Below are positions 31,884 to 42,354 of a stretch of DNA of 64,000 nucleotides, piece by piece. Position 1 is the stretch's first letter. Every line of letters starts with the position of its first letter. The position numbers and the translations under genes were made by a program. Source of the stretch: Granulicella sp. L56 (GTDB lineage: Bacteria > Acidobacteriota > Terriglobia > Terriglobales > Acidobacteriaceae); the NCBI RefSeq assembly GCF_009765835.1, contig NZ_LMUS01000001.1:794188-858187 (forward strand). The letters run 5' to 3'. The notes beneath the pieces were generated by a model, which did not search any database, was not told where the DNA came from, and saw only the letters and a list, made by a program, of their open reading frames with translations.

Positions 31884-34800
31884 CTAGCTCTTCACCAAAC
31901 GATAGAAAGGCATTCCCTTGAGGAATTCCCCATTTACGTTGAAAGTCTTGTACATACACTCATGCAAAGCCAAAGACTTGATTCGATCAGCGGTCTGCGT
32001 CATGTTCGCTGTCATTCCGAGAGCGCTTAACTCTTGCGGCAAGACATTCGGGACTTTGTGTATCAGCCAGGTCAAGAGGGGCTCGCGGTAGTCAGTGGCG
32101 CCGACCTTAAAATGGCGAAGATACTGCGAGGCGAGAATGACACCAACTCCAAACTCTCTGCCTTGTAAAAGGACCTTACGCAGCACATCGAATTCATACT
32201 TCATAATGTTGTCTGCTTCATCGACGAGCAGAAAAGAGTCTACGACTCTCTTCTGCGGATCTGCTCCATAGAACGGGCGTTTTGGAATTTTCAGCATGTT
32301 TTCGTAAAAGAGGTTCAGCAGAACCGCTACGAGCATGTTCTTGGATTTGTCGTCTTGCCCCAGTGCGTCTAACGAGATCACGACCACACCGGTAAGGAAC
32401 TCTTTTGTTGACGCCTCGGTGGCATCGGCGGCAAACAGTTCACGATCAACGAGGTCTTCGATGATCGAAGAAACTGAATCCGCTTTGTTGTTCGTCGCGA
32501 CTTGATACAGCCGATGAACATCATAAATCGTGGGAGCAATGCCGGTGTCCTTCTTTTCGGCATATGCCGCACGGACCGCATCTTTTAGGACTTTGCGTTG
32601 TACTGGCCCAATTCCGGAATAAATCTTGTCAAGCACGTCCGCAAAGAAAGAAAAGCGATCTAGCCAAGGCGTTGTGGATTCTGAGGCCTGTGAGACATCA
32701 AACAAATTGAGGCGAAGATTTTTGGGGCGGATGACCTTCGCGTTAGTGGCCTTGACGAATTCATCGTTGGAATAGTCCTTCTTGTAGTCCAGAATCAGAA
32801 TGTTTGGCGAGACTCCCATGTTCTCTTCCGTTTGCGTAGTGATCTGGTAGATGAGGGACTTCAAGAGTTGAGTTTTCCCGGTTCCCAGATCGCCCACCAC
32901 CCCAATATTCAGCTGGTTCAAGTTTGTATCACTGAGAGACAAGCTTCTTGTCTCTGGCCGAAACGCATCCAGAGGATCTCCAATCAATAACTCGATGCCG
33001 CGGCTTACCGCGACAACGTCGGGCTGATCTACGGGAACCTCAGATACGTCCAGAACTGAGGGATGTTCGATAGTGAGCAGCTCGACGATCACCGGTTGCT
33101 CTTGCACGTCGGGCATATCATTTACCCGAGCATTTTGAGGTAGGACTTCACCGCCTGTGGTGGGTGTATCGGTCGTGAGCAGCTTCGTCGGAAGCCGTTT
33201 TCGAGGTTCCGTCTCCCAGGTGGAGATCTTTGCACGAATGGCCGCATAGATCGCTTGACTATCACCAGATATGATTTCAGTCGCATCTTTCCGAGACAAG
33301 CTAATCGTCTCGTGAAAACCATCGTTGTCCGTGTCCCTCGTAACGCTATTTGTGCTTCCGTCGATGGCAATCAATCTGCCGCGAGTATCGACTTCGACCT
33401 GCAACTCACCAGTCATCAGGGCGGTCATTACTTTCGCATGACAGTTGGCCCATTGTGCTCCTCGATGGATCACGGCCGACTGTTGACTATAAACTCTAAA
33501 TCCGTAGTCAAGAAGCGCTGCGTAGAAGTGCTTACTTGCGAGACGCCACATAAGCATGTCGTCCTCACCTGCAATCTTTTCGATCTGTTCCAACAGAGCC
33601 ACCAGCGATTTCGCCTGGCCTAATGCCGCTAAACAGTCATTTACCGACAGAGGTTCCGTGGTGTTCCGGTACTTGACCTCAATAGGGGTCAGCTTTACGA
33701 ATACGCGGGTGGCGTCAAAGTTCAAGCTGAGCAACAACAAATCTGGACGATGATGTGCAGCCTTGCTGACTGCGCGGGTGAGGTCATCAAGATAGCTTCG
33801 AAAGGGGTCCACTGGAACCAGCAGGTTGATGCTCGTAACGCCTTCGTCTTCTCGCCACACCGGAAACAGGCTGAGAGAGTTTTCACCCATCCTGAACTCG
33901 TCTTGTAAAAGTCGAGCTGCAACGAACAACCCCAAATCGCCAACTGCACCGGAATCACCGCTTGATAATCCACGCACCGTTGGTATACCGCGCCGGGCGA
34001 CTTCGAGAATGAGATTGTCAGCTCTTTCCTTCGTAAGCTTCTCCGCATCTGGCAGCTTCTGAACTACGTCCGCAAGTGTATCCCTGTCCACGTCGGTAAT
34101 CTGAGCGAGGAGATAATACCCGTTGCTGTCTCCAGCGCGGCTTGAATACGATGGCAAGTCGTAGTCCCAAAGATAGGTGTCTGTTAGCCATCCACCCAGA
34201 AAACAGGCTGGGTCGACCGATGCGGAGGAAACCGCGACGTATCTAGAGTTGTTGAGCGAAGCTTGAAGGGTATGCACGCTTGGGGCAAACACGTAGCTAT
34301 AACGATTGGTCCCGATACTTTCAAGTCGGGCTAATATGCCTGCAGTTCGATCCAGCAAACCATCGCCAGTAGAGGACGGCGCCATTCCCATCCTGGATTC
34401 GCTGAGGAAAGCTCCTGAACCTGCCATTAATTGCTGGCGTATTCGAACTCGAAATAAGCCACCGGCGGCCATAGGTGACAGCATCGTGCTTTTGGCCGCT
34501 TTCATCTCAGTCGTTTCAAGCTGGGCAACGATTGTTAAGTCAGGCCGGTGCTCACGAATTTCAGTAGAGGCATACCAGCTAACTGAATTCTGAGTATCCT
34601 CTGCCAGATTTGATATCTCGGCATCTTCAGGTCGATGATCAGACTTCCGCTGATCGAGAATTCTGACGGATTTTTTCCCGACCGCGAGCGATACTGACTC
34701 TTCAGAGATCTTGGAATACTCGCTCCTGCACCAATCAATGAGGCCATCATTCGTTGAACTGTTTTGGCTCGAAGCACTGGTTATTGAGACGTTGAGCATG

Positions 34801-37370
34801 GCCTTCGCTGAAAGCAACTGTGCAATGTCGGTCAAGCTGCGTTTGACTTGCGAAACCGAAAAGCTGCTAGACAAACCTCCAATCTGAACGCCAAATTCAG
34901 TGTTGAAAGGAGTGCGAGCGATAGTTGCGCCGATTTGATCTGCGCGTGTGCTGTTCCAGAGAACAGACCAGAAATCTGAAGTGCATTCGACAGAGAAGAA
35001 TACTCTTTCCTCGATGTCGCCGGTGGGTGTCCTTAAATGAAGAGTCAAAACATCTGGTACACACCTTGGGTCCATGATGCTTGCTGCCGGGCACGGTCTT
35101 TTTCGGTGGGAGAAGATTAGGGTCCGTTGGGCCAGCGCATGCCATGCGAGACGCAGTGGATGCAATGGAGAAATGAGAAGCGCGTCTGGCTCTTGAGCCA
35201 ACGTCTGCTGATCGCTCCCAAGCGCCGTGACAATGGAAACATCGCACCAGGAAGCGATCTCTGGAGCCTGTTCTAGCCACTCTCCGTAGGCGTGGACGTA
35301 AGAATCAAGAGCCTCCTCGAAACTGGTGTCGTTCGCTAACCATTCACCCAACGGGGCTCCTTCAATGAGCCCCTCTTCTTCCGCTCGGATCTTGCCTGAA
35401 ATGAGCTTACGCGCAGCTAGGAACCCTTCTGGAGGCGTCATCTCCGCCATCGTTGGCCTTGGATCGCTAAGGAACCGACCGCGCGACAAGATAGTGTCTT
35501 CTTGAGAGCTCCAGTTTCGACTTCGCCAGTTATCGGCGTAGTCGGGACCAAAGACGAGCGGATAATACGAATGCTCTTTGGCTAACATCCAGCTTTGGAG
35601 GTCCGCTGATCGATGAATGCGATTCACATGAACGGACGAAGTTAACTGCTTGTCCTTCCGCGTCTTATTCAGAAGGATCAAACGCTCGAATTCGCTGTTG
35701 CATTGTTCCGCTGGTTCGTCGTTACATGTTAGATAAATTTTTAGCTTTGAAGGCGCGGCAGAGTTACCTCGGAAATACTTCAGTTCGTAGCTGGTGTCGA
35801 TGCCAGCTCTAACCTCCAAACCGTATTCGCCGTCTGCGATTTTGACGACGGTGGCTTCGTCCTTGTCTGTGGACGCGCTATCACTGTTGTCAGTACCCGT
35901 CGCGATGTCCTCTAGTTCGAATCCAGGGCGCACGTATACGTCAAGGTAGTGCCGCCCTTGCGCGTGCAGCTCCAGATAACTTTCAAGCGTAACTTTGTCA
36001 GCGGCGGTTCGAGGTGCTTTCGGCGGGGGTGCTTTGCGCGCATTTCTCCCGGAGACGATGATTCCTGGCTCCCAATGAGCCATAGAGATTACATGGATGC
36101 TGGAAGACTTCATGCCCGGAGACGAGATCACATATTTGATAGGGCGCTTATGCTCTGGAACTTCGTCGTCTAGCCAGACCAGTTTGTCACTGACATGAAT
36201 CGTCCATCTACGCCTCTGGTTAACCGGCACGCCCTCTCGAGAGATTTCAACTGCCGCCGTCACATTCTTATCAGTAGAGGGCACCGTAATTTCGAGCTCA
36301 ATGATGTCTTTGACCACCGGCACTTTGCTCGCTTGTGCCGGCGCGATTGAGTTTGTGCATTTCACCGATAACGCTTCGGGACTAGCCACATCTTCCTCTA
36401 GCAAGTCTTGCCAGCGGTCGAGTGTAAGTAATCTCCACCAAGCGGATTCATCTGGCAACACATCGCCGGTACCGGGGCCGTAATAGAATGCCATCCCCTG
36501 CGTTACTGCTGTTGGTACCGGACATCTCGCCTGAAGCTGCGAAAGAAGCTCATCCAAAGCTTGCTGTTCATCGTCATCTGCCGCGCGTGTTTTTAGTAGC
36601 TCGAACGTGGGCCGGAAGCCATCTTCGAGTCTCTCTGCCAACTCCGTTAGGGCTTTGATTTGCTGCGTCGAATTAATGACATTGTCGCCAGCCGGGGGGA
36701 ACCCAGTCGCCAAGCTGACGAGGCGACCGAAATCAGACCTTGTTGGATCGATGGACCAGATTCGCGAGAGCACCTTCCAAGCAGCTCTCCGATCGCCGCC
36801 ATGCCTTTCGGCCGAATCCGCCGCAAACACCGCTTCCGCAATCAGTTTTCTGGCACCTTCCATAGAGGTTTCGTTGTCCCAAGGAAATCTGCGCAACGCT
36901 TGAAGAGTCAGCCGCTGCACAAAGTCGTCCTGCCACCAAGATGTGATTTGTACGTTGCCTGCATTATTCTGCGGCGCGACACCGCAATCAAACCACGTTG
37001 TATTTTGAGAAAGATTTGTCTGATTCCCTGGAGGCGAAAGGACTATGAAGCGTGGGCATTGAGGAGAATTCCGCACGTTCAAGATGTGATTTTGATCGCA
37101 TAGGCCTGACGATCCGACTGGGGGATTTTGGCTTCCCACAGGAAGGTCCGTAACGACCATCAGGACAGGAACGAGGGTCTCACTTCCATTGGAGAGCGGA
37201 GTTCTTATTCCGCCGTCTTGAGTAAGGAGGCCAAATACCTCTCGCAGCAATTCCGCCGGGGGCCCATTGAAAACCGCTCGCAGTTGGGCGTTTTCCGAAC
37301 TTAAATCCCCAAGCTGCCGGGATACAGTATCGCGAACTTCTTCCGCAATCGCAAGAATGAGTTGGTTCAT
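31884..37370 (-). CDS. 1828-aa DptH-like protein: ExK nuclease-like patch plus C-terminal HerA/FtsK ATPase
   Basis: The C-terminal ~340 residues are a HerA/FtsK-type motor: Walker A GDLGTGKT at ~1493-1500, NILILDYKKDY, Walker B SFLLVDEADNIM at ~1713-1724, then GREFGVGVILASQYLRHF. In the middle (DLLLLSLNFDATRVFVKLTP, IEVKYRN) is a D...ExK layout like PD-(D/E)xK nucleases. The N-terminal half is unrecognised, with an early LVPVLMVVTDLPV strand. Size, position and ATPase type resemble DptH of phosphorothioation-dependent restriction. Its ATG overlaps the upstream stop by 1 base (TAATG at 37368-37372). Probable role: DNA-translocating restriction effector. Confidence 0.7.
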   Translation of the reverse strand: MNQLILAIAEEVRDTVSRQLGDLSSENAQLRAVFNGPPAELLREVFGLLTQDGGIRTPLSNGSETLVPVLMVVTDLPVGSQNPPVGSSGLCDQNHILNVRNSPQCPRFIVLSPPGNQTNLSQNTTWFDCGVAPQNNAGNVQITSWWQDDFVQRLTLQALRRFPWDNETSMEGARKLIAEAVFAADSAERHGGDRRAAWKVLSRIWSIDPTRSDFGRLVSLATGFPPAGDNVINSTQQIKALTELAERLEDGFRPTFELLKTRAADDDEQQALDELLSQLQARCPVPTAVTQGMAFYYGPGTGDVLPDESAWWRLLTLDRWQDLLEEDVASPEALSVKCTNSIAPAQASKVPVVKDIIELEITVPSTDKNVTAAVEISREGVPVNQRRRWTIHVSDKLVWLDDEVPEHKRPIKYVISSPGMKSSSIHVISMAHWEPGIIVSGRNARKAPPPKAPRTAADKVTLESYLELHAQGRHYLDVYVRPGFELEDIATGTDNSDSASTDKDEATVVKIADGEYGLEVRAGIDTSYELKYFRGNSAAPSKLKIYLTCNDEPAEQCNSEFERLILLNKTRKDKQLTSSVHVNRIHRSADLQSWMLAKEHSYYPLVFGPDYADNWRSRNWSSQEDTILSRGRFLSDPRPTMAEMTPPEGFLAARKLISGKIRAEEEGLIEGAPLGEWLANDTSFEEALDSYVHAYGEWLEQAPEIASWCDVSIVTALGSDQQTLAQEPDALLISPLHPLRLAWHALAQRTLIFSHRKRPCPAASIMDPRCVPDVLTLHLRTPTGDIEERVFFSVECTSDFWSVLWNSTRADQIGATIARTPFNTEFGVQIGGLSSSFSVSQVKRSLTDIAQLLSAKAMLNVSITSASSQNSSTNDGLIDWCRSEYSKISEESVSLAVGKKSVRILDQRKSDHRPEDAEISNLAEDTQNSVSWYASTEIREHRPDLTIVAQLETTEMKAAKSTMLSPMAAGGLFRVRIRQQLMAGSGAFLSESRMGMAPSSTGDGLLDRTAGILARLESIGTNRYSYVFAPSVHTLQASLNNSRYVAVSSASVDPACFLGGWLTDTYLWDYDLPSYSSRAGDSNGYYLLAQITDVDRDTLADVVQKLPDAEKLTKERADNLILEVARRGIPTVRGLSSGDSGAVGDLGLFVAARLLQDEFRMGENSLSLFPVWREDEGVTSINLLVPVDPFRSYLDDLTRAVSKAAHHRPDLLLLSLNFDATRVFVKLTPIEVKYRNTTEPLSVNDCLAALGQAKSLVALLEQIEKIAGEDDMLMWRLASKHFYAALLDYGFRVYSQQSAVIHRGAQWANCHAKVMTALMTGELQVEVDTRGRLIAIDGSTNSVTRDTDNDGFHETISLSRKDATEIISGDSQAIYAAIRAKISTWETEPRKRLPTKLLTTDTPTTGGEVLPQNARVNDMPDVQEQPVIVELLTIEHPSVLDVSEVPVDQPDVVAVSRGIELLIGDPLDAFRPETRSLSLSDTNLNQLNIGVVGDLGTGKTQLLKSLIYQITTQTEENMGVSPNILILDYKKDYSNDEFVKATNAKVIRPKNLRLNLFDVSQASESTTPWLDRFSFFADVLDKIYSGIGPVQRKVLKDAVRAAYAEKKDTGIAPTIYDVHRLYQVATNNKADSVSSIIEDLVDRELFAADATEASTKEFLTGVVVISLDALGQDDKSKNMLVAVLLNLFYENMLKIPKRPFYGADPQKRVVDSFLLVDEADNIMKYEFDVLRKVLLQGREFGVGVILASQYLRHFKVGATDYREPLLTWLIHKVPNVLPQELSALGMTANMTQTADRIKSLALHECMYKTFNVNGEFLKGMPFYRLVKS

Positions 37371-38878
37371 TAGTTGCCCCCTGAGCCGGAAAGGTTGAAA
37401 GGAGGAACTAGAAGGATGCCGCTTTCTGCATCCGGACTATCCAAGATCAGCCCGAGCATTCGCAGTTCTCTACCAAGCTCGCTTGTCCCAATGTCGTCCA
37501 CGGTGACGGAGATTCCATAAAGGCTCAAATGATTAGATAAATGCTTAACCGAACGGGGTCCTTTGAACTCTCGTAAACAGCAAAAAACAACCGCCAAGAG
37601 CGCAACGGGCCCTAGAGACACGACCCAGGGAGACGACTTTGCAGGGCTACGCTTATTGAAGAAGTAACTTTGATCGTAGCTCCTTAGAGTCGTCTCAGCA
37701 GTCTGCCTCTTTCCAAGAGAATATCGACAGAACTCCATCAGGTTCGATCCGATCCCTTTCTTGCAAGCGAGGGTACGGGCGTGCTCGTCAACCAGTTGGT
37801 GAAAATCTACAATAGCGCCTGCCGAAATCAATGCGTCCCGATGTTTGTCAACCATAGTTAGGAAGTCTTGAACTTCTTGGCACGAGTTGAGCGGGGATAA
37901 TGAAACCCCGAGCTGTTCAAGGTGCCAAAGAATCACGTTGCACCCGAGTCTTCCGGACAAATATGCAGAAGTGATGTTCCTAACGGTAGGCATTACCACG
38001 TTTCCATAAGAGAGGTAATGAGCGTCCGACATAAAAAGTGCCGAGCGAGTCTCGCTTAGATCGGTGGGTGCAGCTTGCCCGTTTAAAATTCCCAACGCGC
38101 ATTCCCATATGCGTGCATTGACACTAGCGAGCCAGAGCACGTGTGAGACAGCACCTACGCGCACAACGGACTCGAGCAAGCTGATCCATTGCTTGCGCGT
38201 CATCGCGCCCTTGGCACTGATAACGGCTTTCAGGTCGATCACAAATTGCTGGGCTGGGAACTTGAGAATCGCTTTATCTTCTGGACTCAAAGAGTTCTTT
38301 TCAGCAGGAAGAGGAGCATATGCCCACTTTTGGCCATTCAGATTTCTGCGCTCAAACTCTTCTTGAAGCCAACGAGCCCAAGCGTCATCCTCATTGTTCA
38401 CGGACAAAGCATCGAACACGCTCTTCCACAGAGCTTCGGCGTCTTCTGCTGAAAAAGATCCCATCTGAATGACCCGTTGCAATAGCGCGCCCGGGTTCCA
38501 AGTGTTCCCGGACAATCGTGCGGAACCCGAGTATAGGTTTGCATCAGGAACCATGGGACACATCTGGAGAAACCTGCGGGATGACTGGTTGCTCTGTTTT
38601 GGGCTCGCAAGAACGCCATGAAGAATTGTCTGCCAAGTATCGTTCTCAATTGCGTTCGACGGTGCTTTTGAAGATCCTAGGTACTTCTTATCGAGCTCGC
38701 GACCTGATGAACTGACCATATTTTCGCTGAAGGTTTCGAAGCCCACTGCCCGATAAAGCGAGGATACGACGACTTCAGATGTTGCGAACTCAGGTGCTGG
38801 CCGTATCCCAAAAGCGGATTCGGAATAGGCTTTGTGTGAGTTCTTCCAGGGATCAAGTTGGTACTCGGCGATACTCAT
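37370..38878 (-). CDS. 502-aa partner protein of unknown fold in the methyltransferase cassette
   Basis: Mostly helical, no P-loop. The N-terminal region (YQLDPWKNSHKAYSESAFGI) and middle (SLLESVVRVGAVSHVLWLAS) are unrecognised. The C terminus (HLSLYGISVTVDDIGTSELG, RELRMLGLILDSPDAESGIL) looks like a winged-helix or recognition module. Its ATG overlaps the ATPase stop by 4 bp, and its stop overlaps the next ATG by 1 base, so stoichiometric synthesis with both neighbours is implied. By position it corresponds to DptG in dpt operons, but I see no sequence motif proving homology. Confidence 0.6.
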   Translation of the reverse strand: MSIAEYQLDPWKNSHKAYSESAFGIRPAPEFATSEVVVSSLYRAVGFETFSENMVSSSGRELDKKYLGSSKAPSNAIENDTWQTILHGVLASPKQSNQSSRRFLQMCPMVPDANLYSGSARLSGNTWNPGALLQRVIQMGSFSAEDAEALWKSVFDALSVNNEDDAWARWLQEEFERRNLNGQKWAYAPLPAEKNSLSPEDKAILKFPAQQFVIDLKAVISAKGAMTRKQWISLLESVVRVGAVSHVLWLASVNARIWECALGILNGQAAPTDLSETRSALFMSDAHYLSYGNVVMPTVRNITSAYLSGRLGCNVILWHLEQLGVSLSPLNSCQEVQDFLTMVDKHRDALISAGAIVDFHQLVDEHARTLACKKGIGSNLMEFCRYSLGKRQTAETTLRSYDQSYFFNKRSPAKSSPWVVSLGPVALLAVVFCCLREFKGPRSVKHLSNHLSLYGISVTVDDIGTSELGRELRMLGLILDSPDAESGILLVPPFNLSGSGGN

Positions 38879-40983
38879 GCTCCGGCCTCTCTCTTGATTA
38901 GAAATTGGCCACGTTGTCTAACGATGACATCTTTCCGAATGCCAATCTGAATTGTCCCAGCCTCAAGAAGTTCTTCGTCTCGAACGATATGGCCTCCGAG
39001 GCGGGCACGAGTGATATCAAGAAGAGCTACCACCGCGCGAGGCAAAGAAGCCGCAAGCATTTGCATGCGCAGTTCTCGCACTGACTTGTAAAGTTCATAG
39101 GTCAGGGGGATGAACTCTCTTCGTGATTCAGGTCCCACCGTTAGAAACTTTAATGCCGTGACGGGCCTCTCGAGAACAATGTCTTTAGGCACTCGCACAC
39201 GTTGTTTGTCGGTAGTGAGAGTCACTCGTCTCTCTGGCGACGGAATGGGCTCTCCAAATGTCGTATTCAGAACAACCGAGAACTTATCTCCACTGTTGAG
39301 GAGCGATTCAACCTGCTGCGAGGCCTCATACAATAGGTGTTCATGGCCGGACACGACGTGCTCGAAGTCGATGAGGATCTCTCCGTCGCGCACGGCGGCC
39401 GCACGGCACCCTACGGATCTTCGAACGATGCGACAGGCAAAGTCGCGAAGCATCGACTGAACCTTATTTGCGACCTCCGGTCTGTTCTTCGTTATCCCAG
39501 CAAACGAAAGCCGCGCATCTGCAGCGTCGAGGTTTTTCAAGAGTTCGATCTCCAAAGCCGTGAGGCAAAGGAACTTCCTGATGTACTTGAGGCCCTCTCC
39601 AACTGACTGGCTAAAACGAATGTCGATCTCGCGGAAGGCTACGGTCGTGTTCCCGCTCAACTTGACTTCACTATCGGGATCGGCGAGCGCAGGATCAAGA
39701 ATGTCGCACACTTCTTCCAGTTGAGAATTTAAAGTCGGAGGGATAGTTGATCGCCTAGAATCTGCCAGAAAATGCAAAAGCCCGGAAAGAGTATCGTCTG
39801 TTTGCAAGTCCAGATCTTTGAGAAGATTCCTGAGTTCGCGGGTACTAACGCGAGGCCAGAAGCCGAACAATGAATGCTTGTAGAGTCTCGAAACGAGCAG
39901 GTAAGGGGCTAGAGACCGTGCTTTTGCATCTCGTGGATTTGTACTGTCCTTGAGCGCGAGCTGTTTGGCAGCCCATGCGCATGGCGAATATTTAGCTCCA
40001 CGCACGCCATCCGGGGGCGCTCCTGCGAGTAAGTACGCGAATAGTGAGCCAAGGTCTCGAAAGCTCCACCTCTTTCCGCTCGCTAGTTCGTACCATCTGA
40101 GAATTCGCAAGAACGAGGCTTCGCCAAGATCGCTGGAAAGCGCTTCTCTGCTTAAACAAAATGGGCATAAGGGACCGGCTTCGCATTCGCCCATGACCGG
40201 CCACTCGTCATCTTTGGTCGCATAGTCAAGAAGCTGTGCAGCAGGGGTAGTGATGATCTCCCCTGACGGCCCAGACTTGAGCAGCGATTCGATATCCATT
40301 GGCCAGACCGCGACATCCTCAAAGTTATGAAGTGGCCAGCAAGCGATTGGTTTCGGACCGGTACCAACGGAACCCACAACTTGCTCAATCAATGGACGCA
40401 CGGACGTATTACCGCTGTCCGTTGCTGAGATCAGTGCGTCGTCCAACACCCCTCTATTCACGCAAGCAAGATAAATTACATCGGAACGACTTAAGGCATC
40501 TTGCAAATCTTGAACTAATAACTGAGCTGGTGAGCTGTTTGGATGCTCGTGTGAATCCCCCGCCGAAGCGTCTTGAACGATCTGTAATGCGGGTCGGCCT
40601 CGATTGGGGATCTCCGGTAATTGAATCTCAGCGAGACGAGGCGGCGGAGTTCCATCGGTGGGATCGAATCTCGAGGCTAGTTCAGCTTTGAGACCGCCGC
40701 CGGCCGCAGTCGAGATGTCTAGACATCCGATCGCGAATTCGACTGCTTCGGTTTTCCCGTTGCCAGGCCCACCAACCAGAAGGACGATACGAGGCACGCC
40801 ATCGTTTCCAGCGCCAATTTCACCGGCCCACGATTCCAGCCGATTAAGCAGGTTGGTCCGGATGATTTCAGATGAGGGCCGACCACTCGCTTCGTAGAAA
40901 AGCTTCCTTACACCACCGCCTCGATGTCCGGACCAATCAAGAAGTCCTTCCGGAAACCTCGCCTGCTTATTCGCGTCGTTCAT
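38875..40983 (-). CDS. 702-aa P-loop ATPase of the methyltransferase cassette (DptF position)
   Basis: Residues 66-78 read IVLLVGGPGNGKT, a good Walker A preceded by a hydrophobic strand. Before it stands LLDWSGHRGGGVRKLFYEAS, a likely N-terminal lid or DNA-binding helix. Around residue 270 GECEAGPLCPFCLSREALSS has paired cysteines of a zinc ribbon. The C-terminal third is mixed alpha-beta with FKFxxxGP-like strands. It starts 6 bp after the methyltransferase stop and overlaps the next gene by 4 bp. Role by analogy: AAA-type motor that communicates modification status to the HerA-like effector. Family not assigned from sequence alone. Confidence 0.62.
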   Translation of the reverse strand: MNDANKQARFPEGLLDWSGHRGGGVRKLFYEASGRPSSEIIRTNLLNRLESWAGEIGAGNDGVPRIVLLVGGPGNGKTEAVEFAIGCLDISTAAGGGLKAELASRFDPTDGTPPPRLAEIQLPEIPNRGRPALQIVQDASAGDSHEHPNSSPAQLLVQDLQDALSRSDVIYLACVNRGVLDDALISATDSGNTSVRPLIEQVVGSVGTGPKPIACWPLHNFEDVAVWPMDIESLLKSGPSGEIITTPAAQLLDYATKDDEWPVMGECEAGPLCPFCLSREALSSDLGEASFLRILRWYELASGKRWSFRDLGSLFAYLLAGAPPDGVRGAKYSPCAWAAKQLALKDSTNPRDAKARSLAPYLLVSRLYKHSLFGFWPRVSTRELRNLLKDLDLQTDDTLSGLLHFLADSRRSTIPPTLNSQLEEVCDILDPALADPDSEVKLSGNTTVAFREIDIRFSQSVGEGLKYIRKFLCLTALEIELLKNLDAADARLSFAGITKNRPEVANKVQSMLRDFACRIVRRSVGCRAAAVRDGEILIDFEHVVSGHEHLLYEASQQVESLLNSGDKFSVVLNTTFGEPIPSPERRVTLTTDKQRVRVPKDIVLERPVTALKFLTVGPESRREFIPLTYELYKSVRELRMQMLAASLPRAVVALLDITRARLGGHIVRDEELLEAGTIQIGIRKDVIVRQRGQFLIKREAGA

Positions 40984-40989
40984 AAAGAA

Positions 40990-42354
40990 TTACACCGTGA
41001 GGGCAAACATCTCCCTGCTGCTCTGTCCTTGGGATTGTTTTGTGGCTGTCGTAACGGGTTTCACTGTTATTTGTTCGAGAATGACCATTAGAGCATTACC
41101 TACCGCTTCCGCGAGAAGCGGTGGCACAGCATTTCCTATCTGCGTGTAGCGCGGACAATCCTTCTTCCGGCGTGCGCCGCCCGTGGTGTATTTACCCTTG
41201 AACTGGTACCAATCTGGAAACGATTGGATTCGTGCGTACTCGCGAACCGTCAAGATGCGAGGTTCTGAGTAATGCAATACGTCATCTGGCAACGTCGTCA
41301 GTGTTGGAGCAGGTGCCGTGGACAACATAGGTAGGGTTCTGTGTTTTAGCATCCCGTAGCGCTCGCGGTCAGCCTCTGAAAGATTTACCCCTTTGCGGCA
41401 TTCATCAAGGATGAGAGCGAATCTCTCGGCAACCGGGGCGGTGTGCCTTGCTAAACGCATACTGTCCATTTCCATACGGCTAGTGCCTCGATGCATCAGT
41501 TTCTGATATGTGCTAACCGGTTTTGAATACTGGAGCATCGAGAAACCCTTTGGAGAAGCTGGGTCTGTGCATGGAACAAGCGGACCCTCCGAAATCTCCA
41601 AATCAGATAGTGCATCTTTCGAGCTAACGGGAATTGAAAGATTCAAAGCACGAACGAGGTTTTCCCCCGCCAACTCGATGCAATCGAAGATGCCGTCGAA
41701 GCCACCCGCCACGCGGTTTATTGCAGATCGCTTGAGTCCGACAACGACCAACCGGGGTCTGCGTTGTGGCACGCCGAATGTTGAAGCATCTAATAACCGC
41801 CCTTCAGCCACGTACCCAATCTTGTCTAGCTCTTCGAGAAGCTTCTCATAGTAAGACTTGGGCTTCTTGGGCTTCCTGCCGGGGAGTTGTGGCTTGCTAT
41901 TCCCATGAGCCACCCTCATACCGGGCACATTCTCTAAAACGAGAAGTTGCGGCTTAACGGCGTCCACGAACTGAACATACTTTTTGAAAAGTCGGTTTCG
42001 AGGATCTTTACCGTTGCGCCGTCCTGCAAACGAGAATCCCTGGCACGGTGGGCCGCCAGTAAGGACGCTCACTTTGCCTTTCAAGGCATTCAAGCGGTGT
42101 CCGTGCTTGGTAAAGAAATCCTCGATGCCAATGTTTTTTTGGTCCAGCCACTTCGGCCAATCAAAATCGCAGGAGTCGGGGTGGTCCAAGAGGTTTGTCT
42201 TGTACGTTAGGAAGGCTTCGGCGGCCTTTTCGATCGCAAATAACCCGCAAAATCCAGCATCCGTCATGCCCAACGACAGGCCTCCGCAGCCCGAGAAAAG
42301 GTCGATGAACGTCGGTTTTTGTGGCTTCTCTTTAACGACTCTACTGGATACCAT
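40990..42354 (-). CDS. dcm: DNA (cytosine-5-)-methyltransferase
   Basis: 454 aa with all catalytic motifs in order: I FIDLFSGCGGLSLGM (16-30), IV GGPPC104QGFSFAGRR with the nucleophilic Cys, VI ENVPGM (141-146), VIII PQRRPRLVVVGL, IX REYARIQSFPDWY, X YTQIGNAVPPLLAEAVGNAL. The target-recognition region between VIII and IX is long (~130 residues), so the recognition sequence cannot be read off. The product is 5-methylcytosine. It is the first gene of the five-gene minus-strand cassette. No restriction endonuclease of a standard type II kind follows; the ATPase/HerA proteins take that place. Confidence 0.93.
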   Translation of the reverse strand: MVSSRVVKEKPQKPTFIDLFSGCGGLSLGMTDAGFCGLFAIEKAAEAFLTYKTNLLDHPDSCDFDWPKWLDQKNIGIEDFFTKHGHRLNALKGKVSVLTGGPPCQGFSFAGRRNGKDPRNRLFKKYVQFVDAVKPQLLVLENVPGMRVAHGNSKPQLPGRKPKKPKSYYEKLLEELDKIGYVAEGRLLDASTFGVPQRRPRLVVVGLKRSAINRVAGGFDGIFDCIELAGENLVRALNLSIPVSSKDALSDLEISEGPLVPCTDPASPKGFSMLQYSKPVSTYQKLMHRGTSRMEMDSMRLARHTAPVAERFALILDECRKGVNLSEADRERYGMLKHRTLPMLSTAPAPTLTTLPDDVLHYSEPRILTVREYARIQSFPDWYQFKGKYTTGGARRKKDCPRYTQIGNAVPPLLAEAVGNALMVILEQITVKPVTTATKQSQGQSSREMFALTV

